Source: JAGVJT01 sp964513205
GTDB taxonomy: Bacteria; Pseudomonadota; Gammaproteobacteria; Legionellales; Legionellaceae
NCBI GenBank assembly: GCA_964513205.1
Contig: CAZELP010000037.1
Coordinates: 1-10,695 of the forward strand
Length of the DNA stretch: 10,695 nt
Direction of reading: 5' to 3'
Positions 1 through 6,760 of this stretch are shown piece after piece. The translations under genes were made by a program, and so were the position numbers. How positions within the stretch are numbered: position 1 is the stretch's first letter; the number at the start of each line of letters is the position of its first letter. The notes under the pieces are model-generated. The model did no database searches. It was not told the DNA's origin and saw only the letters and a program-made list of their open reading frames with translations.

Positions 1-790
1 TGGTAAAATCGCCACCAACGTAAATGGTGCTGCCACTGATTGCCAGAGCACGGACGATGCTACTTGCATTGGGATTCCATGCAGCCAATGTGCCATCACT
101 CCCAATGGCGGCGATAAAATTGCGGGTTGTGCCGCCTATAGTGGTAAAGTTACCACCGACGTAAATAGTACTGCCGCTGACCGCCAGAGTATTGACGCTG
201 TTACCTGCATTGGGATTCCATGAAGCCAATGTGCCATCACTACCAATAGCGGCGAGACGATTGCGGGTTGTGCCGCCGATAGTAGTAAAGTTGCCACCGA
301 CGTAAATGGTACTGCCGCTGATTGCCAGTGTATTAACAGTGCCATTTGCATTGGGATCCCATGAAGCCAATGTGCCATCACTACCAATAGCGGCGAGACG
401 ATTGCGGGTTGTGCCGCCGATAGTAGTAAAGTTGCCACCGACGTAAATGGTACTGCCGCTGATTGCCAGTGTATTAACAGTGCCATTTGCATTGGGATCC
501 CATGAAGCCAATGTGCCATCACTACCAATAGCGGCGATAAAATTGCGGGTTGTGCCGCCGATAGTAGTAAAGCTACCACCGACGTAAATAGCACTGCCGC
601 TGATTGCCAGTGTATTAACAGTGCCATTTGCATTGGGATCCCATGAAGCCAATGTGCCATCACTACCAATAGCGGCGATAAAATTGCGGGTTGTGCCGCC
701 GATAGTAGTAAAGCTACCACCGACGTAAATAGTACTGCCGCTGATTGCCAGCGCATTGACTGTATTATTTGCATTGGGGTTCCAACTGGC
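1..790 (-). repeat. Tandem 141-bp coding repeats (47 residues each)
   Basis: The same landmark (ttgccaccga or close variants on the plus strand) recurs at 9, 150, 291, 432, 573 and 714, exactly 141 bases apart. The next related copy, at 858, is 144 bases away and diverged. Copies 291-431 and 432-572 differ at only three bases, which switch the encoded RNRLAA to RNFIAA; copy 573-713 differs from 432-572 at about four bases near one end. I counted 72 G+C in 141 bases for copy 291-431 (51%), which looks richer than the flanking genes. The array continues past the left edge, so the copy number is unknown. Confidence 0.95.
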
Positions 791-1936
791 ATCAACTGTT
801 CCATCACTTGCAATATGTGCAATATTGTTTCGGGTTACTCCTCCTACGCTTGTAAACGTCCCTCCAATATACCACCCACCATTTCCATCGGAGATAACCG
901 CATTTACTGTTCCGTTGACATTGGGATATGTTGCCACAGCCGTGCCACTGGTGGTGTCAACTGGCACCCCTCCTCCGGTTAGAGAACCTATTTGAGTAAA
1001 GCTCCCGCCGATATAAATCAGCTCCTTTTGTGAATCATACACTACAGAGGAAACAGCATTATTCGCAACTTGTGGTATGGAGACCGATATTCTTGTGAAT
1101 ACGGTATTGGTATTGTCTCCTTTGATTGAAATCAAAGTCGGTGTATGCAACGTGCTAGTCGATGTAAACGATAACTGACAAGTGCCGCCTGGCGCTACAG
1201 ATGTGCAATTGCTACTGTTTTGAGAAATATCACTTAACGACGCAGGTAAAGTTGCTGCAATATTGGTTGCCGTCACAAGGCCTGTATTGGTAATAAGAAG
1301 AGAACCTGTTGTACTGGGTTCGATTAATAAAGGTGATGAAGTGGTGATGGTTGTACCGGGAGCTGCTGTATTCAGCGTGAAATTTTGTGTGCCTACACTC
1401 GATGTGCAACTCTGTGTAAGAGTGTCACAAGTAATCGGAAGACAACAATTTCCTCCTGTTGAGGCACAACTACCCGTAAACGTGGCAGAGGTGCCATTGC
1501 TGTTTCCCAATCCCACCAATACAGATTGAACCCCAGTTGTGGTCCCTGGCGTGCCATTAACAGCCACTTGATAAACCGATGTTGCACTCAACGGCACATT
1601 CCCACTCACCGGAATATCAAATGCAGGACTACTGTTTGAAGTTTGAAATGCTGGAATAAACGCGCCTGTTGAGCAGTTTGTTGAGGTGAAATAGGTCAAT
1701 GTAACGCTTTGAATTTGTGTCGCATCACCACTCGAAAGATTAAATACGGCAGCTGCCGCCCCTACCTTTGGAATAGGTGCTTTCACAAAAAAATCTGGCA
1801 CATGTGTCGTTGATGCCAAACAGTTGAACGAATAAAGTAAAAGTGATGCAATCAATCCCATCACTTTTCTAAACATACAGCGATCGTTCTTCATCTCCCT
1901 AAAAAGCACATCCTGTTGCTTTATTTTTGAGCTCAT
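1..1936 (-). CDS. Secreted beta-propeller-like repeat protein, 3' end beyond the left edge
   Basis: The minus-strand frame is open from an ATG at 1936 to the left edge (645 codons, no stop), so the C-terminus is missing. The chosen start has GGAG six bases upstream (1943-1946). In-frame ATGs at 1894 and 1876 are possible; the one at 1876 would give a classic short signal peptide (MFRKVMGLIASLLLYSFNCLA). Visible layout: signal segment at residues 21-42; N-terminal domain about 43-205 with a Cys-rich patch near 157-177 (GNCCLP, then further Cys); a segment about 205-275 rich in NTG/ATNI motifs, resembling DUF11-like beta-sandwiches; then from about 293 an array of repeats of the form VNTLAISGSTIYVGG followed by FTTIGGTTRN and IGSDGTLASWDPNANGT. 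Such YVGG/FTxIGG/WNPN repeats are known from DUF5122-type beta-propeller proteins. The first two units diverge and the rest are nearly identical. Export is inferred from the signal peptide; the function (adhesion, binding) is unknown. Confidence 0.85.
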   Translation of the reverse strand, partial: MSSKIKQQDVLFREMKNDRCMFRKVMGLIASLLLYSFNCLASTTHVPDFFVKAPIPKVGAAAAVFNLSSGDATQIQSVTLTYFTSTNCSTGAFIPAFQTSNSSPAFDIPVSGNVPLSATSVYQVAVNGTPGTTTGVQSVLVGLGNSNGTSATFTGSCASTGGNCCLPITCDTLTQSCTSSVGTQNFTLNTAAPGTTITTSSPLLIEPSTTGSLLITNTGLVTATNIAATLPASLSDISQNSSNCTSVAPGGTCQLSFTSTSTLHTPTLISIKGDNTNTVFTRISVSIPQVANNAVSSVVYDSQKELIYIGGSFTQIGSLTGGGVPVDTTSGTAVATYPNVNGTVNAVISDGNGGWYIGGTFTSVGGVTRNNIAHIASDGTVDASWNPNANNTVNALAISGSTIYVGGSFTTIGGTTRNFIAAIGSDGTLASWDPNANGTVNTLAISGSAIYVGGSFTTIGGTTRNFIAAIGSDGTLASWDPNANGTVNTLAISGSTIYVGGNFTTIGGTTRNRLAAIGSDGTLASWDPNANGTVNTLAISGSTIYVGGNFTTIGGTTRNRLAAIGSDGTLASWNPNAGNSVNTLAVSGSTIYVGGNFTTIGGTTRNFIAAIGSDGTLAAWNPNASSIVRALAISGSTIYVGGDFT

Positions 1937-1942
1937 CTGTTA

Positions 1943-1946
1943 CTCC
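1943..1946 (-). promoter_or_regulatory. Ribosome binding site deciding the repeat-protein start
   Basis: The minus strand reads GGAG here, six bases before the ATG at 1936. The later in-frame ATG at 1894 has AGGGAG directly abutting it (no spacer) and the ATG at 1876 has no purine-rich site at normal distance. This favours 1936, although it leaves an unusually long basic stretch before the signal-peptide core. Confidence 0.5.
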
Positions 1947-1961
1947 ATGTAGGAAAAAATA

Positions 1962-2993
1962 TCAATATTTTTCAAAGCGTGTGATGCGTTGAACTTCAAC
2001 AGCCATTTTTAAAAAGTAATCGTAAGTCATATAATAATCGCCATGATTCCCCGCCTGAACACCCCATGAATTTCGCAGAGTGAATACCCCTTGATGAGGA
2101 CCGCCTTTTTTATCATAGACCACGGCATCATCATCGAAACCTGTGATAATGACTTCGTGACCTGCATCGATTCTTCCTTCGGCTAAATGTTGCTCTATTT
2201 CAGGCGTCATAACCCAAGTGTCATTCGGAACCATATGTTGTCCTTCAATGCCGAGAAAAAGATGTGCATCATCAATCAAAAAGCCCAATGTCATTCGATC
2301 TTTGGCCATCAATGTTTTTTTTACGTCATTTAAAACACCATTCATTTCTTTTTCTTTAAAATAAAGACCATCCATATAATTAAGAATGGAATTCCAAGTG
2401 ACATTCTCTAATGGTTGACTATACGTGTTAAACTCAGTCAATGACATGGCGGATTTTTTTGTTCCTGCTAACAAATAACTACTGGCATGACCACATTCAA
2501 TCATGCTTTCATCTCGTTTTGGAATAACACCCATATACAGCATTTGATTTAAAACAATCTCTCCAAAGGAGCCATTCCAACCACTTGGATAATTTTTTGA
2601 GTTTTCCTCAAAGTATTCTCCCAATGTTAAGTTACACCACTCCGAAATATACTCTTCTGGTGATAAAAGTGCATCAATTGCGCCAATATTTGCAAAAGTG
2701 ACACAACTCCCAAAAGGACCTTGATTGAGAACAGGTACGTCATTCATTCCAAGTTGCTGTGCTTGTCCTAAAAAAACGGTTTGAAAAGGTGTGCTAAAAA
2801 AAGCCCTTTCTGCAAGAGTTTTCTTGGCTTTATTTGGAATGACATAGTGTTGCAATTGAATAGCGATCTCTGTTTCTTGCACACGAATTTGTGCTTGAAT
2901 AGGCGTTGTTAGCGCATGGGTGAATTCGGTTGATTGAGCAAAAGAAACAAATGAAAAACAGCAAAGAAAAGAACTAAGTCGATAAAAATACAT
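1962..2993 (-). CDS. Secreted papain-like (C1 family) cysteine peptidase
   Basis: This 343-residue protein has a signal peptide (residues 1-20, ending near SFAQS) and a papain-fold active site. VLNQGPFGSC (residues 88-97) gives the oxyanion Gln91 and nucleophile Cys97; GHEVIITGFDDD starting at Gly278 gives catalytic His279; RNSWG gives Asn308. All four residues of a C1 peptidase are therefore present and it should be active after export, in the periplasm or outside the cell. Two positions are atypical: Phe94 stands where many C1 enzymes have the disulfide-forming Cys of GxCGSC, and Val98 replaces the usual Trp after the nucleophile. The stretch before the catalytic Cys (about 70 residues after the signal) could act as a short propeptide. 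GGGAG at 3000-3004, six bases upstream, supports the start. The repeat-protein gene follows after 25 bp on the same strand, suggesting one transcript. The substrate is unknown. Confidence 0.88.
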   Translation of the reverse strand: MYFYRLSSFLCCFSFVSFAQSTEFTHALTTPIQAQIRVQETEIAIQLQHYVIPNKAKKTLAERAFFSTPFQTVFLGQAQQLGMNDVPVLNQGPFGSCVTFANIGAIDALLSPEEYISEWCNLTLGEYFEENSKNYPSGWNGSFGEIVLNQMLYMGVIPKRDESMIECGHASSYLLAGTKKSAMSLTEFNTYSQPLENVTWNSILNYMDGLYFKEKEMNGVLNDVKKTLMAKDRMTLGFLIDDAHLFLGIEGQHMVPNDTWVMTPEIEQHLAEGRIDAGHEVIITGFDDDAVVYDKKGGPHQGVFTLRNSWGVQAGNHGDYYMTYDYFLKMAVEVQRITRFEKY

Positions 2994-3064
2994 GCATCAC
3001 TCCCATACGCAAAAATCAAAACTCCTGTCTATACTCAATTCATAAAGACGAATCGACTTATATC

Positions 3065-3271
3065 ATGAAAATAAACCTAAGTTATCACACTCGTCGTGAG
3101 CGGATCAAAAGAATTGTTAAATCAAGACGAAAATTAAAATATAAGTTGAAAAACAAAAGAAAAATTGGTCAATGTCTAGGTTTGGCGGTTTGCATGGGAT
3201 TTTCTTTTTTCAATACAGCCCACAAATCATCTTCCGCCAAACCAAAAACTGAACGTTTTTACACTCCTTAA
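3065..3271 (+). CDS. Small very basic putative membrane protein (doubtful)
   Basis: This 68-codon frame starts at an ATG with no convincing Shine-Dalgarno site. The first 33 residues hold 16 Lys/Arg, followed by one hydrophobic stretch (about residues 34-52, IGQCLGLAVCMGFSFFNTA) and a short polar tail. That could be a signal anchor or a signal peptide with a long basic n-region. It lies divergent to the peptidase gene (71-bp gap holding a TATACT at 3030-3035 that could be a -10 box) and its stop codon overlaps the prfC stop within a TTAA. A 10-bp perfect inverted repeat with a 45-base loop lies inside the frame, which weakens the coding case because the region could simply be an intergenic hairpin. 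I do not recognise a family. Confidence 0.35.
   Translation: MKINLSYHTRRERIKRIVKSRRKLKYKLKNKRKIGQCLGLAVCMGFSFFNTAHKSSSAKPKTERFYTP
3179..3243. repeat. Long inverted repeat, possible hairpin downstream of prfC
   Basis: GGTTTGGCGG (3179-3188) is the exact reverse complement of CCGCCAAACC (3234-3243). Inside it, TTTG (3189-3192) can pair with CAAA (3223-3226) and TGGG (3195-3198) with CCCA (3219-3222), giving a compound stem around a loop of about 20 bases. On the minus strand it lies just past the prfC stop and is followed, after about a dozen bases, by a T-rich run (complement of 3153-3165). It could act as a terminator for recQ-prfC, but the T-run is further from the stem than in a standard intrinsic terminator. 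Confidence 0.5.
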
Positions 3272-4851
3272 TGCTCTTTTGTTGCAGAGAAATGTATTTC
3301 TGGATAACGTTCTTCAGTGAGAGCTAAATTGACACGAGTTGGGGCGAGATAGATCAACGCATCGCTTCCATCCAATGCCAAATTATCCTGCGTTTTAATT
3401 TTAAATTGAGCCATGGCCTTTTCGTCTTTTGCATAAACCCAACGCGCGCAGCTCACGTTAACTGACTCATACAAGCAATCGACCTTATACTCATGCTTTA
3501 ATCGATGAGCGACAACATCGAACTGTAAGACGCCAACAGCGCCCAAGATCAGTTGATTGCTATTTAAAGGTCTAAATACTTGCGTTGCCCCTTCTTCAGA
3601 AAGTTCGATAAGACCTTTTAAGAGAGCTTTGCTTTTTAGCGGATCTAAAAGACGAACTGCTTTAAAAAGCTCTGGAGCAAAATTTGGAATGCCGATAAAT
3701 TTTAAAGCTTCTCCTTCAGTAAAAGTATCTCCAATTCGAATGGTTCCATGATTATGTAAACCGATAATGTCCCCAGGCAATGCAGAATCTGCGTGAATAC
3801 GATCGCCTGCCATAAACGTTAGCGCATTTGTGAGTTGTATTTCCTTGCCAATTCTCAAATGCTTAAGACGCATACCTTTTCGATATTGCCCAGAACAAAT
3901 ACGTAGAAATGCAATTCTATCGCGATGCTTAGGGTCCATGTTCGCTTGTATCTTGAAAACAAAGCCACTAAATTGTGACTCAGACGGGTTTACAAGACGT
4001 TGTTCTGTCAAGCGAGCCTTGGGAGATGGCGCGTATGAAGTAAAATCATCCAGAAGCTCTTTGATACCAAAATTATTGATGGCTGAACCAAAATAAACGG
4101 GCGTAAGTTTCCCTGATAAATATGCCTCTAAATCAAAAGGATGAGACGCTCCTTTGACCAATGACATGTCTTCTCGAAGCTCTTCTGCAAGCTCGCCTAA
4201 AACTTCATCCAATTTAGGATTATCAAGGCCTTCAATGATTAAGGCTTCTTGCTTTTGCGAGTTTTTGCCTGCTTGATATAAATAAATCTTGTCTTGATGA
4301 AGATGATAAATTCCTTTGAATCGCTTTCCCATCCCTATCGGCCACGTCACAGGAGAACAATTGATTTTTAAAACAGATTCAATTTCGTCTAATAATTCGA
4401 TGGGAAGACGCCCTTCGCGATCAAGCTTATTGATAAAAGTCATAATCGGCGTATCCCTTAAACGACAAATCTCCATTAGCTTTAGTGTGCGATCTTCGAC
4501 ACCTTTTGCAACGTCAATGACCATCAATGCTGAGTCAACAGCGGTAAGCGTGCGATATGTGTCTTCGGAGAAATCTTCGTGACCTGGTGTGTCTAACAGA
4601 TTGATTACATGCGCATTATGAACAAACTGCATGACAGAAGTAGTAACGGATATCCCTCTCTCTTTTTCCATTTCCATCCAATCTGAAGTTGCGTGACGGG
4701 TCGCTTTTCGACCTTTTACAGTTCCCGCCAACTGAATCGCACCTCCGAAAAGCAATAATTTTTCTGTGACAGTCGTTTTTCCCGCATCTGGATGAGAGAT
4801 AATCGCGAATGTACAGCGTTTTGTATAATCATCATAAAAATCTTCTGACAT
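3268..4851 (-). CDS. prfC: Peptide chain release factor 3 (RF3), GTPase
   Basis: RF3 is the cytoplasmic translational GTPase that removes RF1/RF2 from the ribosome after peptide release. The start at 4851 gives 527 residues (MSEDFYDDYTKRCTFAIISH...), matching the roughly 529 of E. coli RF3. An upstream in-frame ATG at 4890 would overlap recQ and add 13 unlikely residues. Visible motifs: G1 SHPDAGKT (19-26), switch I RGIS (65-68), G3 DTPGHEDF (87-94) and G4 NKLD (141-144), followed by the beta-barrel domain II and the RF3-specific C-terminal domain. The ribosome binding site AAGAGA (4858-4863) overlaps the recQ stop codon, so translation is probably coupled to recQ. The stop codon shares bases with that of the convergent small ORF. 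Nothing looks broken. Confidence 0.97.
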   Translation of the reverse strand: MSEDFYDDYTKRCTFAIISHPDAGKTTVTEKLLLFGGAIQLAGTVKGRKATRHATSDWMEMEKERGISVTTSVMQFVHNAHVINLLDTPGHEDFSEDTYRTLTAVDSALMVIDVAKGVEDRTLKLMEICRLRDTPIMTFINKLDREGRLPIELLDEIESVLKINCSPVTWPIGMGKRFKGIYHLHQDKIYLYQAGKNSQKQEALIIEGLDNPKLDEVLGELAEELREDMSLVKGASHPFDLEAYLSGKLTPVYFGSAINNFGIKELLDDFTSYAPSPKARLTEQRLVNPSESQFSGFVFKIQANMDPKHRDRIAFLRICSGQYRKGMRLKHLRIGKEIQLTNALTFMAGDRIHADSALPGDIIGLHNHGTIRIGDTFTEGEALKFIGIPNFAPELFKAVRLLDPLKSKALLKGLIELSEEGATQVFRPLNSNQLILGAVGVLQFDVVAHRLKHEYKVDCLYESVNVSCARWVYAKDEKAMAQFKIKTQDNLALDGSDALIYLAPTRVNLALTEERYPEIHFSATKEH

Positions 4852-4857
4852 GATCGT

Positions 4858-4863
4858 TCTCTT
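4858..4863 (-). promoter_or_regulatory. prfC ribosome binding site overlapping the recQ stop
   Basis: The minus strand reads TAAGAGAACGATCATG across this point: the recQ TAA (4862-4864) overlaps the AAGAGA element, and six bases separate it from the prfC ATG at 4851. This decides the shorter prfC start and suggests termination-reinitiation coupling. Confidence 0.7.
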
Positions 4864-6667
4864 ATAAATTTGAACCGATATTATAGTCAATTGTTTCTAA
4901 AATAGCTTTACCATAATGTGTTAATTTATGCTGTCCAATTCCCGATACAGCACGCAACTCTTCTAAAGTTCGAGGAGATAATCGGATAATATCAGCCAGA
5001 GTTGCGTCACTAAAAATCATAAATGGTGGTTTATTTTCTTCATCTGCTAATGTCCTGCGTAACGTTCTAAGCGCTTCAAATAAAGGAGAGTTGGAGTTAA
5101 TTTTTTTGCGAACTATTTCGGTCTTGCTTTTCTTTTGAATTTTGGGTTCAACAATAGCAACATGCAACTTCCCATCTCCTTTTAAGAGATTTAATGCTTG
5201 CGCAGTGAGTTTCAGCACCCCATAACGCTCAGTATCTTGCTTGCAAAAATCACGATGAATCAAATGCCAGCCCAACTGACGCCAATAATGCAAAGATTTG
5301 TCTTTCCCAATTCCAAAAGTACTGAGTTCATGATGACGATTGAGCTTAACCTTTTCCAGTTCGCTGCCTCTTAAAACATCGATGACATACATCATTCCAT
5401 AACTTTGGCGAAGGCGATAAACACAGGAGAGAAATTTTTGAGCATCGATTGTCACATCGATTAATGTGGGCGGATCGTCACACACATCACAGTAGTTACA
5501 ATTTTGATGATACCCTTCGTCAAAATAATGCAATAGAATTTGCCGACGACAATGTGTCGCCTCCGCAAAAGCCAACATATGATTTAGTTTTCTATGCTCT
5601 ATTCGTTGTTGAGATTCCTCTAAATCTGGCCGAATAAAGCTTCTCAGTCGAACACTATCTGCCGGGTTATAAAGCAAAAGTGTATACGCAGGTAATCCGT
5701 CTCGTCCTGCACGCCCTGTTTCTTGATAATAACCTTCTATGTTTTTAGGCAGATCGTGGTGAATCACAAACCGAACGTTTGGTTTATCAATCCCCATACC
5801 AAACGCAATTGTTGCAACCACGATATCTATTTTATCAAATCGAAATAATGTTTGAACCTCTCGACGCTCCTCAAAACTAAGACCCGCATGATATGCTCTC
5901 GCAGCGTATCCCAAATCAATCATTTTTTTAACGAGTTGCTCAACTCCCTGTCTTGTACCACAGTAAATAATTCCGGAGGCAGACGTAGCTCGTTGCTGAA
6001 TAAACTCATGAATCTGTCGAATTGCATTGATTTTTGGCGTTACCGTATAATGCAGATTGGGACGATTGAACGAAGCAACATATTGCTTGGGAGAATACTG
6101 CAGTTGCTTGATCATGTCTTTTTGAGTTTCGGCATCTGCAGTTGCAGTTAATGCAATTAATGGAATTGTCGGGAAATCTATTTTTAAACGACCAAGCAAA
6201 GCATATTCAGGCCGAAAATCATGTCCCCATCGAGAGATACAATGCGCCTCATCAATGGCAAACAAACTAATTTTGCAAGTTTTTAAACGCTCAAAAAAAT
6301 TCGACTGCAACAAACGCTCTGGTGCGACATAAAGTAAATCTAAATCTTCTTGATGTAGCTGATTCAGCACCGTTCGAGCCTCTGAAGCATTCTGAGAAGA
6401 GTTTAAAAAAGCCGCGCGAACACCAATGGCATTCAATGCCGCAACTTGATCTTCCATCAAAGCAATCAATGGCGAAACCACAATACCCACACCAGGACGT
6501 ATTAATGCCGGAATTTGGTAACACAGTGATTTCCCTCCACCGGTCGGCATTAAAACCAATAAATCATGACCAGCAATCAGATCAGAGACAATTTCTTCTT
6601 GTGGATGACGAAAATGATCAAATCCATAATATTCCTTCAAAACTTGTCTTGGAGTCAGTTTCTGCAT
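4862..6667 (-). CDS. recQ: ATP-dependent DNA helicase RecQ
   Basis: RecQ is a 3'-5' DNA helicase acting in recombinational repair and fork restart. The 601 residues compare well with about 609 in E. coli. Motifs in order: Q-motif-like FRHPQEE (19-25), Walker A TGGGKS (42-47), DEAH box (139-142), the aromatic-rich loop CISRWGHDFRPEY (143-155), TATA motif (174-177), motif VI QETGRAGRDG (315-324), the RQC zinc site with Cys373, Cys390, Cys393 and Cys396, a winged-helix part up to about 500, and an HRDC domain at about 525-597. The loop carries Arg148 where E. coli has Gln. The start at 6667 has no strong Shine-Dalgarno site, but the N-terminus fits the family. It is the first gene of a recQ-prfC pair (10-bp gap) and is divergent from the acyl-CoA dehydrogenase operon. 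Confidence 0.97.
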   Translation of the reverse strand: MQKLTPRQVLKEYYGFDHFRHPQEEIVSDLIAGHDLLVLMPTGGGKSLCYQIPALIRPGVGIVVSPLIALMEDQVAALNAIGVRAAFLNSSQNASEARTVLNQLHQEDLDLLYVAPERLLQSNFFERLKTCKISLFAIDEAHCISRWGHDFRPEYALLGRLKIDFPTIPLIALTATADAETQKDMIKQLQYSPKQYVASFNRPNLHYTVTPKINAIRQIHEFIQQRATSASGIIYCGTRQGVEQLVKKMIDLGYAARAYHAGLSFEERREVQTLFRFDKIDIVVATIAFGMGIDKPNVRFVIHHDLPKNIEGYYQETGRAGRDGLPAYTLLLYNPADSVRLRSFIRPDLEESQQRIEHRKLNHMLAFAEATHCRRQILLHYFDEGYHQNCNYCDVCDDPPTLIDVTIDAQKFLSCVYRLRQSYGMMYVIDVLRGSELEKVKLNRHHELSTFGIGKDKSLHYWRQLGWHLIHRDFCKQDTERYGVLKLTAQALNLLKGDGKLHVAIVEPKIQKKSKTEIVRKKINSNSPLFEALRTLRRTLADEENKPPFMIFSDATLADIIRLSPRTLEELRAVSGIGQHKLTHYGKAILETIDYNIGSNL

Positions 6668-6688
6668 GCTTATTCTTGTTTATTCGCA

Positions 6689-6717
6689 TTGACGAGAAAG
6701 CGATTGTATCATTAAAT
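6689..6717 (+). promoter_or_regulatory. Candidate promoter of the acyl-CoA dehydrogenase operon
   Basis: TTGACG (6689-6694, five of six to the -35 consensus) is followed after exactly 17 bases by TTAAAT (6712-6717, four of six to the -10 consensus). Transcription would start near 6724, giving a leader of about 50 bases that contains the hairpin at 6729-6760. The -10 box lies inside the 15-bp palindrome. Confidence 0.45.
6703..6711 (-). promoter_or_regulatory. Extended -10 promoter element for recQ-prfC
   Basis: The minus strand reads TGATACAAT: a TG-N extension plus TACAAT, a five-of-six match to the -10 consensus, 35 bases upstream of the recQ ATG. A weak TTGAAC (6724-6729) lies 15 bases further upstream. 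Extended -10 promoters can work without a good -35 box. Prediction by eye only. Confidence 0.45.
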
Positions 6718-6721
6718 GATA
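6707..6721. promoter_or_regulatory. 15-bp palindrome between divergent promoters, possible operator
   Basis: TATCATT-A-AATGATA is a perfect 7-1-7 inverted repeat. It covers the putative -10 box of the plus-strand operon and abuts the putative recQ -10, so one dimeric regulator bound here could affect both directions. The sequence does not match operators I know well for FadR, PsrA or Fur, so no regulator is assigned. Confidence 0.4.
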
Positions 6722-6728
6722 AAGTTCA

Positions 6729-6760
6729 AACTTAAAGGTTAATCAATTCCCTTCTAAGTT
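6729..6760 (+). promoter_or_regulatory. Leader hairpin just upstream of the operon's ribosome binding site
   Basis: AACTTAAAGG (6729-6738) can pair with CCTT plus TAAGTT (6750-6753 and 6755-6760), leaving one bulged C at 6754 and an 11-base loop. The stem ends three bases before the AAGGAG at 6764-6769. It could modulate translation or RNA stability; being A/U-rich it may be only marginally stable. Confidence 0.3.

Noticed and set aside
1..790. Tandem repeats as a CRISPR array
   Set aside because: The whole 141-bp unit is conserved with no variable spacers, and it encodes an in-frame protein repeat.
136..822. A 228-codon repetitive minus-strand frame encoding repeated QSAAVLFTSVVALLLSAAQP-like hydrophobic units
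   Set aside because: It is an alternate frame of the 141-bp coding repeats. It lacks a ribosome binding site and does not join to the signal-peptide region, while the overlapping frame gives a recognisable propeller pattern.
4852..4890. Upstream prfC start adding 13 residues
   Set aside because: It would overlap the recQ coding end, and the added residues do not resemble RF3; the ATG at 4851 has a good ribosome binding site and matches the known RF3 N-terminus.
6707..6721. The palindrome as a Fur box
   Set aside because: The 7-1-7 geometry is similar, but the arms read TATCATT/AATGATA rather than the TGATAAT/ATTATCA type, and the neighbouring genes are not iron-related.
6322..6735. A 137-codon plus-strand frame across the recQ 5' end and promoter region
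   Set aside because: It is antisense to strongly conserved RecQ motifs, has no ribosome binding site and no recognisable domain.
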